Positions 52,814-61,092 of a stretch of 64,000 nucleotides of DNA are shown piece by piece. A program made the position numbers and the translations under genes. The notes under the pieces were generated by a model that was not told where the DNA came from, did not search any database, and was given only the letters and a program-made list of their open reading frames with translations. The DNA is from Caldicoprobacter guelmensis (GTDB lineage Bacteria; Bacillota; Clostridia; Caldicoprobacterales; Caldicoprobacteraceae). The stretch spans positions 124,001 through 188,000 of the forward strand of contig NZ_JAFBDW010000003.1 of the NCBI RefSeq assembly GCF_016908415.1, written 5' to 3'. Each line of letters begins with the position of its first letter. The first letter of the stretch is position 1.

Positions 52814-54367
52814 TCATTTTTGATATCCTAACATTTTCTTATACTCTGATGGAGTATAGCCTGTAATTTTTTTGAAAACCTGTCCAAAGTATTGAGGGTT
52901 ATTCCCATATCCAACACATTTCGCAATATCAGAAATTTTACAACAACTTTCTTCTAATAATAATTGCTTAGCTTTTTCCACCCTCTTCTCCATCAGGTAT
53001 GCGGAAAAATTTTTCCCTACTTCCTTTTTAAATAGTTTGCCTAAATAATCTACATTCATATAAACGATTTTTTCAGCTATCCAAGAAAGGGAGAGGTCTT
53101 CAAAACTTATGTTTTCCTCTATAACCCTTAAAACTGTTTTAATAATCTGACTATTCTTTGCTTGATTTTCTTTATAATACTCCTCTGTGATTTCATTCGC
53201 TACAGACATGATAAAGTTAAACATCTTATCCAAAGTAGCAATGTTTTGAAGCATTGAAATTTGTTTCATATACTCATTAAGGTTTTGAGGTTTTGCTTGG
53301 CGGATAATTGAAATATAAAATTCTATACATAGTGCTCGGACCATATCAGGTTCGAATTTATTATTATTTAACTTTGTAAAAAAGGTATTAAGCTCTTTAC
53401 AAACAGCGTCTATATTGCCACTTCTAATCAATAAACCCAGATATTGGTAATCAAAATTTATAATTGGCTGTATTGACTGCCCTTTATTACCTACATCATC
53501 TCTAGTAATAATACAATCTTCACCCAAATAAAATCGATGCTCAAGGTATCCCATTACTTCATTGTACAAATCCGGCAATTGCTCGAAAAAACCCTCTGAA
53601 CTTATAGCCACTGTAACACTAATTCCACAATAATTATAAAAACTTTCCTTTATTTCTTTTAAATAAGAAAATAACTCTCCCAGCGAAATTGCTTTTTGTA
53701 ACAATAGCACATTCTCACCAATTATCGTACTAAGTAAATAATAATCCTTTCCATAGTAATCCAACAAATTCTTTAAAGCAAATCGCTTTTCAAATTCATT
53801 ATTATCATCCAAACGAAAAAGTAATAAACGTATCTTTTCTGAAGGTAATTTTAATAACTCTCTAAAATAAACAACATCTTTTTCATCCTTTAATTGTCCC
53901 ATCACACAATCTCGAGAAAACTGTTCTTTTACGTAAGGAATTATCTTTTGCAAATCTTCCTCCATCTTCTTTATAAATTCTTGTTGTTCCTTATTTTGTT
54001 TTAACTCTTCCAATACCTTACATAAAACCTGGGTGATTTCATCTTCATCACAAGGCTTCAAAAGATAATACTTAACCCCATACTGCATAGCTCTGCTTGC
54101 GAAGTTAAACTCGCCATACCCTGATAAAATTATAAAAATGATATCTGGGAATTCCCTTTTAACTCTTTCTATAAGTTCCAATCCGTCCATTCCTGGCATT
54201 TTAATATCCGTAATTACAATATCTGGATTTGTGTTTTTTATCTTCTCATAAGCCTCAATGCCATTTTCAGCATCATCCACTTGAATACCCAGATAATCCC
54301 AGTTTACCAATTGTATGATACCTTCCCTGATTATTTGCTCGTCATCTACCAATAAAAGTTTATACAA
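52814..54367 (-). CDS. YesN-type response regulator (receiver + AraC domain), long form
   Basis: About 517 aa. Receiver domain with LLLVDDEQIIREG, acceptor Asp in DIVITDIKMPG and Lys in LLKPCDE; a long middle region of about 270 residues; two AraC-type helix-turn-helix motifs at the C-terminus (VDYLGKLFKKEVGKNF and ISDIAKCVGYGNNPQYFGQVFKK). I chose TTG 54367 (giving MYKLLLVDDE), because AAGGAG lies 8 bases upstream; the in-frame ATG at 54373 would be only two bases from it. It overlaps the kinase stop (54360) by 8 bases. Confidence 0.9.
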   Translation of the reverse strand: MYKLLLVDDEQIIREGIIQLVNWDYLGIQVDDAENGIEAYEKIKNTNPDIVITDIKMPGMDGLELIERVKREFPDIIFIILSGYGEFNFASRAMQYGVKYYLLKPCDEDEITQVLCKVLEELKQNKEQQEFIKKMEEDLQKIIPYVKEQFSRDCVMGQLKDEKDVVYFRELLKLPSEKIRLLLFRLDDNNEFEKRFALKNLLDYYGKDYYLLSTIIGENVLLLQKAISLGELFSYLKEIKESFYNYCGISVTVAISSEGFFEQLPDLYNEVMGYLEHRFYLGEDCIITRDDVGNKGQSIQPIINFDYQYLGLLIRSGNIDAVCKELNTFFTKLNNNKFEPDMVRALCIEFYISIIRQAKPQNLNEYMKQISMLQNIATLDKMFNFIMSVANEITEEYYKENQAKNSQIIKTVLRVIEENISFEDLSLSWIAEKIVYMNVDYLGKLFKKEVGKNFSAYLMEKRVEKAKQLLLEESCCKISDIAKCVGYGNNPQYFGQVFKKITGYTPSEYKKMLGYQK

Positions 54368-56141
54368 AGTCATCACTCCTTCTGCAGGGGATAAAAATAC
54401 ATACCTTAGTTCCTTCTCCCAACACGCTACTTACATTTACGCCGTATTCCAATCCAAATATTATCTTAATCCTCTCGTTTATGTTTTTAATACCAATCCC
54501 AGATCCTCTAGACTCAATTTCTCCTCTGTTTAGCTTTTCAACAAAATCCTTGTCCATTCCTGGACCATTATCTTCGATCCAAATCTTTAACTCTTTTTCC
54601 AAAGGTTCAATCCATACCTTTATTTCGCAAACACCCACAATCTTTTCCAAACCATATTGAATAGAGTTTTCCACTATAGGCTGGAGAGAGAGCTTGGGAA
54701 TCATACACTCCCAATAATCCTGTGGAATATCCATTGAAAACTTTAATCTTTCTCCATATCTATATTTTTGGATAATAATATAGTCTTCTAAAATTTTCAT
54801 TTCTTCCTTTAATGAAATTATCTCACTTTTATTGCTAATGGAATTTCTCAACAAACTTCCTAAAGCTTTGACCATAGAAGCTATCTGATATTGTTTATTA
54901 AATCTTGCCATCCAATTAATTGAATCCAATGTATTGTATAAAAAATGGGGATTAATCTGGGCTTGTAAAGCTTTGAATTGAGACTCTTTAATTGCAATCT
55001 GCTTTAAATAATTCTCTTTTATCAAAGTATTAATTTTATCCACCATTAAATGGAAATTATATTCCAATTCAGCTATTTCGTCCCCTTGTTTTTTTATGCT
55101 CACACCCATTTGAGCAATCTTTTCAAATTCTCCCTTTTCCACCATTTTCATTTTATTTGTAAGCCTTTTAAAAGGCTTAGTAATACCTCTGGAAAACAAA
55201 AAGCTTAAATACACAACCAATACAAAAACGCCAACATAAACCAAAACTAAAATTGTATGGACTGCTATAATATTTTTAAAAATGCTTGTATAAGGCAAAA
55301 GATTAACAAATTTCCAGTTGGTCCACTGAGAAGTAACATATGTAATTAAATACTTTTCTCCTTGGATGTTATCGATAAAATATCCCATTTTTTTATTCAT
55401 TCTGTATATTAGTTCATTAAACAAAAATTGATGATTATCTTTTTGATATATAACTACTCCATCCGTTGATAATATAACAAAATTCAACTCATCCTCACTT
55501 GTCAATTTTCGATTTGAAAAATTATTAAATAACTTTTCCGGATCAATTCTAATAACAATTAATCCAAGATTTTCTAATTCCAGATTGGGAATAGACCTTA
55601 CCATACGTGCAGCAACAACAAAATGATCAAAATCAGAAGGCCCTATCCATACCATTCCACCTTTTCTTCGGATAGCTTGTTTCCAAATAAATTCTAACCT
55701 TTTGGGATCTATTCTAACGGTATTTCTTCCCCATGAATACTGATTATTCTTAATATCTACAACATTAACAGAAGAAATATAATTTTCATTGAAAAACCAT
55801 GTAAGCATCTTTTTATCGAAATTATTTAATACCTCATATTGATTATATGAGTTGCCATCGCGTCGAACAATAGCTAAGTATTCTTGTACCTCTTTACTAG
55901 ACAAAATATCAAAAGAGATTTGTTCTATCTTATTTAGTCTAATATCTACCATTTCTGACAATAAAATCAAAAACTCAGCTGCCTGCCGGTATAACTGTTC
56001 CTCATATATACTAAAAGACACTTGCAGTGCCACAAAACCTGTGATAATAAGAATTAAAGATATAGAAAGGAACATTATAATCAACTTTTGGTTAATCTTT
56101 AAGCCAATGAGAAAAGTCCTCATAATAGATTCACAACTCAT
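54360..56141 (-). CDS. YesM-type sensor histidine kinase
   Basis: About 593 aa: membrane helix near residues 17-40, extracytoplasmic sensor region of about 260 residues, second membrane helix (VLVYVGVFVLVVYLSFLF), HAMP domain, His_kinase box AQINPHFLYNTLDSINW, and ATPase domain (VENSIQYGL, DNGPGMD, GSGIGIKNI). The start is uncertain: ATG 56141 has AAGGA only one base away, while ATG 56123 has no clear site. Coupled to the YesN gene by overlap, it forms the control pair of the transporter operon downstream. Confidence 0.9.
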   Translation of the reverse strand: MSCESIMRTFLIGLKINQKLIIMFLSISLILIITGFVALQVSFSIYEEQLYRQAAEFLILLSEMVDIRLNKIEQISFDILSSKEVQEYLAIVRRDGNSYNQYEVLNNFDKKMLTWFFNENYISSVNVVDIKNNQYSWGRNTVRIDPKRLEFIWKQAIRRKGGMVWIGPSDFDHFVVAARMVRSIPNLELENLGLIVIRIDPEKLFNNFSNRKLTSEDELNFVILSTDGVVIYQKDNHQFLFNELIYRMNKKMGYFIDNIQGEKYLITYVTSQWTNWKFVNLLPYTSIFKNIIAVHTILVLVYVGVFVLVVYLSFLFSRGITKPFKRLTNKMKMVEKGEFEKIAQMGVSIKKQGDEIAELEYNFHLMVDKINTLIKENYLKQIAIKESQFKALQAQINPHFLYNTLDSINWMARFNKQYQIASMVKALGSLLRNSISNKSEIISLKEEMKILEDYIIIQKYRYGERLKFSMDIPQDYWECMIPKLSLQPIVENSIQYGLEKIVGVCEIKVWIEPLEKELKIWIEDNGPGMDKDFVEKLNRGEIESRGSGIGIKNINERIKIIFGLEYGVNVSSVLGEGTKVCIFIPCRRSDDFV

Positions 56142-56454
56142 TCCTTAATGAAAGTATAAAATTCATTTTATGTTAGAGGAAAAGCCTAACTTCATTAATT
56201 ATATAAAAAACTTATATCAGAAGTTACGTACAAGATTTTAACATTTTACAACAAATACAATAATCACGTAACTATATTATCCTATATTCAAAACTTTGTC
56301 AAGATAAGACATATAAACGGAGCACCAGACTACCAGAATCTTTAGATGTCACCGCCAGCGTATAATTGACCCAGGAGCAACGAAAAAGAATTGACCCACC
56401 CCCTGGCAAATTATCCTTCTGATTAATTCTGTCAAGAATCAGAGGGAAATAAAT

Positions 56455-56637
56455 GCAACTCACCAAAAGCGATATCGTTCAAAGAGTGTCGTTTTTCTCA
56501 AGGATCAATACAAAGGGCTTAAAAAAGCGAAGGGCATGATATATCCAAAGCCGATAGCGATTAAGGTATCTTCTCTAGAAATGGAGAAGCGTTCTCTGGG
56601 GGTTTATCAGAGTCTTTTGGAGGTAGATAGGATATGA
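56455..56637 (+). pseudogene. Relic of istA (transposase C-terminal end)
   Basis: An open frame of about 60 codons ending VYQSLLEVDRI at 56637. Only the end of an IstA-like protein is present; the DDE catalytic part is missing. The assignment rests on the overlap with the istB start and the IS21 end repeats. Confidence 0.5.
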
Positions 56638-56904
56638 TAGAACTTAAGAAGACACGAGCACATCTTGAAGAGTTAAGGCTTTCAAATGCTGCAATTTATC
56701 TTAATGCCCTCCTTGAGCAGGCCCAGCGAGAAATCAATATGTATGTTTGACTTTTTAAACGACCTTCTTGAAACAGAAGTTGTTGAAAGACAAAGGCATA
56801 ATATGGAGGTAAGGACAAAGCTTGCTCAGCTTCCGTATAGAAAGACTCTGAATGAATTCGACCTTGCCTTTCAACCCAGTATTGACGAGAAACTACTGAA
56901 TTGA
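56634..56904 (+). pseudogene. istB: Relic of istB (IS21 helper ATPase, N-terminal part, frameshifted)
   Basis: Begins MIELKKTRAHLEELRLSNAA and continues after a +1 frameshift near 56740 as FLNDLLETEVVERQRHNMEV..TLNEFDLAFQPSID. This matches the N-terminal domain of IstB helper ATPases. The P-loop ATPase domain that should follow is absent, so the gene is dead. Confidence 0.75.
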
Positions 56905-57022
56905 AAATTTACCTTCCACCCCCATGGTTATGAAACATAAAACTTAATCTTGAGTTTGAGCTTGTTGTAGAAAAAAATAGAGATAAATATCCCCTTCTTT
57001 TTTAAGCAAAGTATATTAATCT

Positions 57023-57817
57023 TTACAAAATAGTTGGAAGTTGCTTTACAAATTCATAAAAATCCTCATACGACCCTTTATAGGTGCACTCAATGGGCTC
57101 ATCGCTCCTGTGTATTAGATAGTTGGTAATCAAATAGGTCTTCATACCAAGGGAGGCGACCACAAGGTCTTCCTGCACATCATTCCCCACCATGATGCAC
57201 TGCTCAGGGCGTTTGCCAATATCCTTTAAAATTTCCTGATAAAAGGCTATATTGGGCTTGCAAAATCGGTTATTCTCATAACACGATATATATATAAAAT
57301 CCTCCGGCTTAAATCCTGCCCATTGGATTCTATGGACAATAGCCTTTCGGGGAAAAAGTGGATTTGTGGCTATGACTATATCATACCCTTTTTCTTTCAA
57401 TATACACACACTTTCCCTCATGCAAGGTACATTCTTCGCACACTGTCTGATATTCAAAAATATATCATCACAAAAAGCATCAAATCGCTCTTTATATATG
57501 AGAATCTTGTCCTTGCCCACCAGCTTAGCAAAGCTGTCCATAAACACCTCTTGATTGGTCCGTTGCCCATCGTTGTTGAGCATATCCTTCGTAGCTACCC
57601 ACACATACTTAATCAGACGTTTGGGTTCTATCAAATCACTGAATACTTTTGATATTTCCTTAAAGAAAAGCCGTGTAAACTCATCTGTCTCCATGGGAAG
57701 TAATGTCCCATCAAGGTCAAACAAGAAAGTATCGACCCCATTCAAATCCCTCACCCCCACTGGGTACGGCAAAACATAACAACTCCATAAGAAGTCTTTA
57801 CACTTAATATTCATCAT
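57023..57817 (-). CDS. HAD-family hydrolase (phosphatase)
   Basis: 264 aa (or about 240 if TTG 57745 is used). The HAD motif I DLDGTLLPM is near residue 34, motif II in VIATNPLF (Thr), and motif IV GNDVQEDLV near residue 205, as in sugar-phosphate or pyrophosphate phosphatases. The ATG at 57817 overlaps the preceding PHP gene by 4 bp (ATGA); the TTG has GGGGG upstream and removes an N-terminal segment that does not look conserved. It is the final gene of an ABC importer operon, which suggests that the imported compound is phosphorylated or is dephosphorylated inside the cell. Confidence 0.85.
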   Translation of the reverse strand: MMNIKCKDFLWSCYVLPYPVGVRDLNGVDTFLFDLDGTLLPMETDEFTRLFFKEISKVFSDLIEPKRLIKYVWVATKDMLNNDGQRTNQEVFMDSFAKLVGKDKILIYKERFDAFCDDIFLNIRQCAKNVPCMRESVCILKEKGYDIVIATNPLFPRKAIVHRIQWAGFKPEDFIYISCYENNRFCKPNIAFYQEILKDIGKRPEQCIMVGNDVQEDLVVASLGMKTYLITNYLIHRSDEPIECTYKGSYEDFYEFVKQLPTIL

Positions 57818-59133
57818 CTACAATTCTTATCATCTACATATACATACAAAGGATTCGATACTAACACAGGTAATGATGGAAAATCACTTATATAACGCCT
57901 ATGTATTTCCACTCGATAAAACATAACATTTTCTAGCTCTTTTTCAATTACCATTTCCTTAACATTAGTATCACATCTTATTTCTTCACTGCTTTTGTTT
58001 GTAATTATCTTTATTACATCGTCTTTATACAATTTTGAAAACACAAAATTTACTTTTAAGCCCGGCCTATATTTAACCGTTTGTCCAAGGATACTTCCAT
58101 TACATTCAATATAAACGGTAGGTCCACTAGGCATATAAGTGACAAAACCCATCCCTTGACGAATAGCGTTATATATATCAGATGGAGACCTTGACATAGA
58201 ATACAAACACGTTGTAGGTAAACCTATACCCCTACCTATTTCATACTTGTGAAAATCACTGCCTCCAACAATCGGTATCTTCCTTCCTTTACACAACTCA
58301 CCATGCCACCATCTAATACATTCCATATCCGAACATTTCATAGGACCATTCCAAATTTCAATACAGTCATATTCTACATTATCTAATCCCCATCTAAAAC
58401 CACAATCAGGGCAAAAAGGATGATTAATTGAAACAATAGCTCCTTTCTCACGTGCTATCTTCAACTTTTCTTGAGTCTCTTCAAGAGTATTGGTGTAGTA
58501 AACACCATCAAAGGCTTTTTCTATTCCCAACATATTAACATGTCCTTTAAAATGAGTCCATTCTACACCAGGCATAACAGTAATATCTTCATCACTTGTT
58601 AAAGCGTTGTTATGAAAATAGTTATTATGATCAGTAATAAAAATATAATCTAAACCTGCTTTTTTAGCAAAAAAAATTACTTCTTCCACACTTAAGTTCC
58701 CATCCGAACTCAAAGTGTGTACATGTAAATCACCTTTTAATAAAATTCTCTCTTTATATGTAAAATTAATTTCATATTCGACCGAGACACCACCATCCAT
58801 AATCTTATAAGCCCCAACTATAATCGCCCATTTTCCCTTTTTTATTTTGGTTTTAGCGTATCCTAAACTAGAACTATACTCACTTATCCAAATATGATTT
58901 CTATTTGAACCGGAAGCACCGATAAATTCTCCATCAGCATTTACTAAACCAAGGTCAATTATATTTTTTTCGTATATTTCTTCCAATATTCCGTTTTTTA
59001 CTGTCAAGTATCTCGGATAGGAATACTTTATGTCTATCCTTGACACATTATCTGGAACTTCAAATGGTACCTCAAAATACTGTCCTTCTTTTTCCTTATT
59101 AATGAACACTTTAATTTTTTTCGTAGTCTCCAT
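57814..59133 (-). CDS. PHP-domain metallohydrolase (CehA/McbA type)
   Basis: About 439 aa. An N-terminal beta-sandwich-like region (about 1-130) is followed by a PHP domain with the metal-binding H137/H139 pair (GDLHVHTLSSDG), DYIFITDHNN, PGVEW, INHPF and GGSDFH motifs. The family hydrolyses phosphodiesters, phosphate esters or carbamate-type bonds; CehA/McbA enzymes are examples. AAGGAGG precedes ATG 59133, whereas the frame is open up to 59163. Encoded between a permease and a HAD phosphatase, it may act on the imported substrate, but that is inference. Confidence 0.85.
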   Translation of the reverse strand: METTKKIKVFINKEKEGQYFEVPFEVPDNVSRIDIKYSYPRYLTVKNGILEEIYEKNIIDLGLVNADGEFIGASGSNRNHIWISEYSSSLGYAKTKIKKGKWAIIVGAYKIMDGGVSVEYEINFTYKERILLKGDLHVHTLSSDGNLSVEEVIFFAKKAGLDYIFITDHNNYFHNNALTSDEDITVMPGVEWTHFKGHVNMLGIEKAFDGVYYTNTLEETQEKLKIAREKGAIVSINHPFCPDCGFRWGLDNVEYDCIEIWNGPMKCSDMECIRWWHGELCKGRKIPIVGGSDFHKYEIGRGIGLPTTCLYSMSRSPSDIYNAIRQGMGFVTYMPSGPTVYIECNGSILGQTVKYRPGLKVNFVFSKLYKDDVIKIITNKSSEEIRCDTNVKEMVIEKELENVMFYRVEIHRRYISDFPSLPVLVSNPLYVYVDDKNCR

Positions 59134-59165
59134 TATAATTTTCCTCCTTAAAATTCCTCCCACAA

Positions 59166-60044
59166 TTATTCTTTGGTTGCTCCCAGTGTAATTCCTTCCA
59201 GTAAAAATCTTTGGGCAAAGATATAAACAAATATAAGAGGAATAGAAGATATAACAATAGCAGCCATAACAGCATTATCTGGCGCAGGGGGCATTCCAGA
59301 AATAGACGAAGAATCAACAATAATACTTTTTAGCATTAACGGTAAAGTATAAAGTCTCTGCTCTGTTATTAAAGTTGCCGGTATCATAATAGAATTCCAC
59401 TTTCCAACAAACTCTAGAAAAGAAACAGTAGCTAAACCAGGAATAGATAAAGGCAAAAATATATTCCAATAAATTCTAAACTCACTAGCACCATCTAATC
59501 TAGCTGATTCTGCCAAAGATACAGGAACTGTTAAAAAATAATTTCTCATAAGCAATATACAAAAAGCAGAAATAAGACCGTTTACAATTAAACCTGTATA
59601 TGAATTAAGTAACCCTAATTGTTTGTTAACTTGATATATAGAGATCAAAGTAAGGTCTCCTGGTATCATCATAGTAAGAAGAATAAAAGATGTCATCGTT
59701 CTTTGAAACGGGAGTTCCTTTTGTACCAGTATATAACCACCTAAAGCCGATAATATAACCTGTAGCACTGTAGATAATAAAGAGACATACATAGAATTGA
59801 AAAAAGCTCTCCCTAATTTTAAAATTTTAAATACGTATCCATATCCTTCTAAACTAAATTTACTCCACCACAATATGACACCTGCTCGACTAGCTCCTAA
59901 TGCAGTAGATGTAGATACAACGATAACATTCCACATAGGTAAAAACATTATAATAAATACAAGAGCCAAAAATATAGAATTTATAACCTTTTGCGAAAAA
60001 GTAAGTTCATTTGCTAACTGATTGCGCTTCCTTCTTAGCACCAA
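59166..60044 (-). CDS. Carbohydrate ABC permease, LplC type
   Basis: CUT1 permease of about 292 aa with six membrane helices; EAA motif LAESARLDGASEFRIYWNIFLP and C-terminal QRFLLEGITLGATKE. TTG start at 60044, or the adjoining GTG, after GGTGGTGAG. It follows the LplB-type gene by 18 bases. Lies in the fourth importer operon of the window, which has no kinase/regulator pair. Confidence 0.88.
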   Translation of the reverse strand: MVLRRKRNQLANELTFSQKVINSIFLALVFIIMFLPMWNVIVVSTSTALGASRAGVILWWSKFSLEGYGYVFKILKLGRAFFNSMYVSLLSTVLQVILSALGGYILVQKELPFQRTMTSFILLTMMIPGDLTLISIYQVNKQLGLLNSYTGLIVNGLISAFCILLMRNYFLTVPVSLAESARLDGASEFRIYWNIFLPLSIPGLATVSFLEFVGKWNSIMIPATLITEQRLYTLPLMLKSIIVDSSSISGMPPAPDNAVMAAIVISSIPLIFVYIFAQRFLLEGITLGATKE

Positions 60045-60062
60045 CTCATCTCACCACCTTTT

Positions 60063-60968
60063 TCAATTAAACGTTTCATCATATTTAGTCAATCTACGCA
60101 CAATAGTAGATATTATAAAAGTTGTAATAAGTACCATTGTTGCAGCCGCCGTAGCAATTCCTATTTTAAAATTAACGACACCATCTGTGTATATCAAGCA
60201 TAGGAGATTTCTTACTTTACTAAATATATTTGCATTTCCCATAATAAAAATCTGATCAAAGTTGCGTAAAAAATTCATTGAACCTAACACAGTTATTATT
60301 TTCATCGTAGGCACAATATTTGGAACAGTTATATATAGAATCTGTTTAAACCTACTTGCACCATCTATACTAGCTGATTCATAAATTGATTGATCAATGC
60401 TTACAATTGCTGTCAATAACAAAACAGCAAAGTATCCTGCTCCTTTCCATGCACCTGTAAGCACCATTATTGTTCTAGCAAATCTAGGTTCAGCCATAAA
60501 AACTATAGGATTAAAATCATTCCCGTAAATGAGTTTTAATATATTATTCAACATGCCTGTAGGTGATAAAATACGAATCCACATACCTCCAACTATCGCC
60601 CAAGATAAAAGATTCGGTATATATGTTACAGTCTGAATACTAGATCGTATCATCTTATTTTTAACTTCATTAAGCGATAAAGCTATAAATAAGCTGAAAA
60701 TAAATTGTACTATAAATGTAAAAAAATTAACTATTATAGTATTCATAAAAGCTTCACTATAAAGAGGATTTGAAAGAACATTCTTGTAGTTTTCAACACC
60801 TACGAATTTGGGAGTACCTATAAGTATTGACTCTCTAAAACTACTAATAATTCCAAGAATTAAGGGATAATAGGAAAATACAATAAAATATATTGCTATA
60901 GGGACAAACATTAAATAGATAGATTTATATTTCCTTATTTTTATTAAAGTTTTCCTATCTATCAGCAT
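60063..60968 (-). CDS. Carbohydrate ABC permease, LplB type
   Basis: CUT1 permease of 301 aa with six membrane helices; N-terminal YLMFVPIAIYFIVFSYYPLILG and EAA motif YESASIDGASRFKQILYITVP. GGAGCGAG lies upstream of ATG. Together with the preceding lipoprotein and the LplC-type protein it forms an importer. Shared ATPase must be elsewhere. Confidence 0.9.
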   Translation of the reverse strand: MLIDRKTLIKIRKYKSIYLMFVPIAIYFIVFSYYPLILGIISSFRESILIGTPKFVGVENYKNVLSNPLYSEAFMNTIIVNFFTFIVQFIFSLFIALSLNEVKNKMIRSSIQTVTYIPNLLSWAIVGGMWIRILSPTGMLNNILKLIYGNDFNPIVFMAEPRFARTIMVLTGAWKGAGYFAVLLLTAIVSIDQSIYESASIDGASRFKQILYITVPNIVPTMKIITVLGSMNFLRNFDQIFIMGNANIFSKVRNLLCLIYTDGVVNFKIGIATAAATMVLITTFIISTIVRRLTKYDETFN

Positions 60969-61007
60969 TTTCTACTCGCTCCTCACATTTAATTGACTTA
61001 TGGTATT

Positions 61008-61051
61008 TAAAAGCTAGGAACTTTTCAGCCACGAAAAGTTCCTAGCTTTTA
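61008..61051 (-). ncRNA. Intercistronic 18-bp hairpin after the fourth importer's binding-protein gene
   Basis: Perfect 18-bp stem (61008-61025 with 61034-61051), 8-base loop CAGCCACG. It starts 42 bases past the binding-protein stop at 61093 and ends 40 bases upstream of the permease start (60968). Confidence 0.8.
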
Positions 61052-61092
61052 TAAACCCTTATATATTTTATATTTGCAAACAGGTTACCTCA

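Larger units (their letters stand above)
56366..56904 (+). mobile_element. Remnant of an IS21-family insertion sequence
   Basis: Two TTGACCCA repeats (56366-56373 and 56391-56398) mark what looks like one terminus; IS21-type elements carry such repeated end motifs. They are followed by a short tail of an IstA-like frame and the start of IstB, joined by the ATGA overlap that is typical of this family. The element has lost most of istA, the ATPase part of istB and the other end. It lies between the YesM gene and the HAD hydrolase gene without breaking either. Confidence 0.7.

Noticed and set aside
56686..56904. 72-codon frame as an intact small gene
   Set aside because: It is the frameshifted second part of an IstB N-terminal domain, with no start site of its own.
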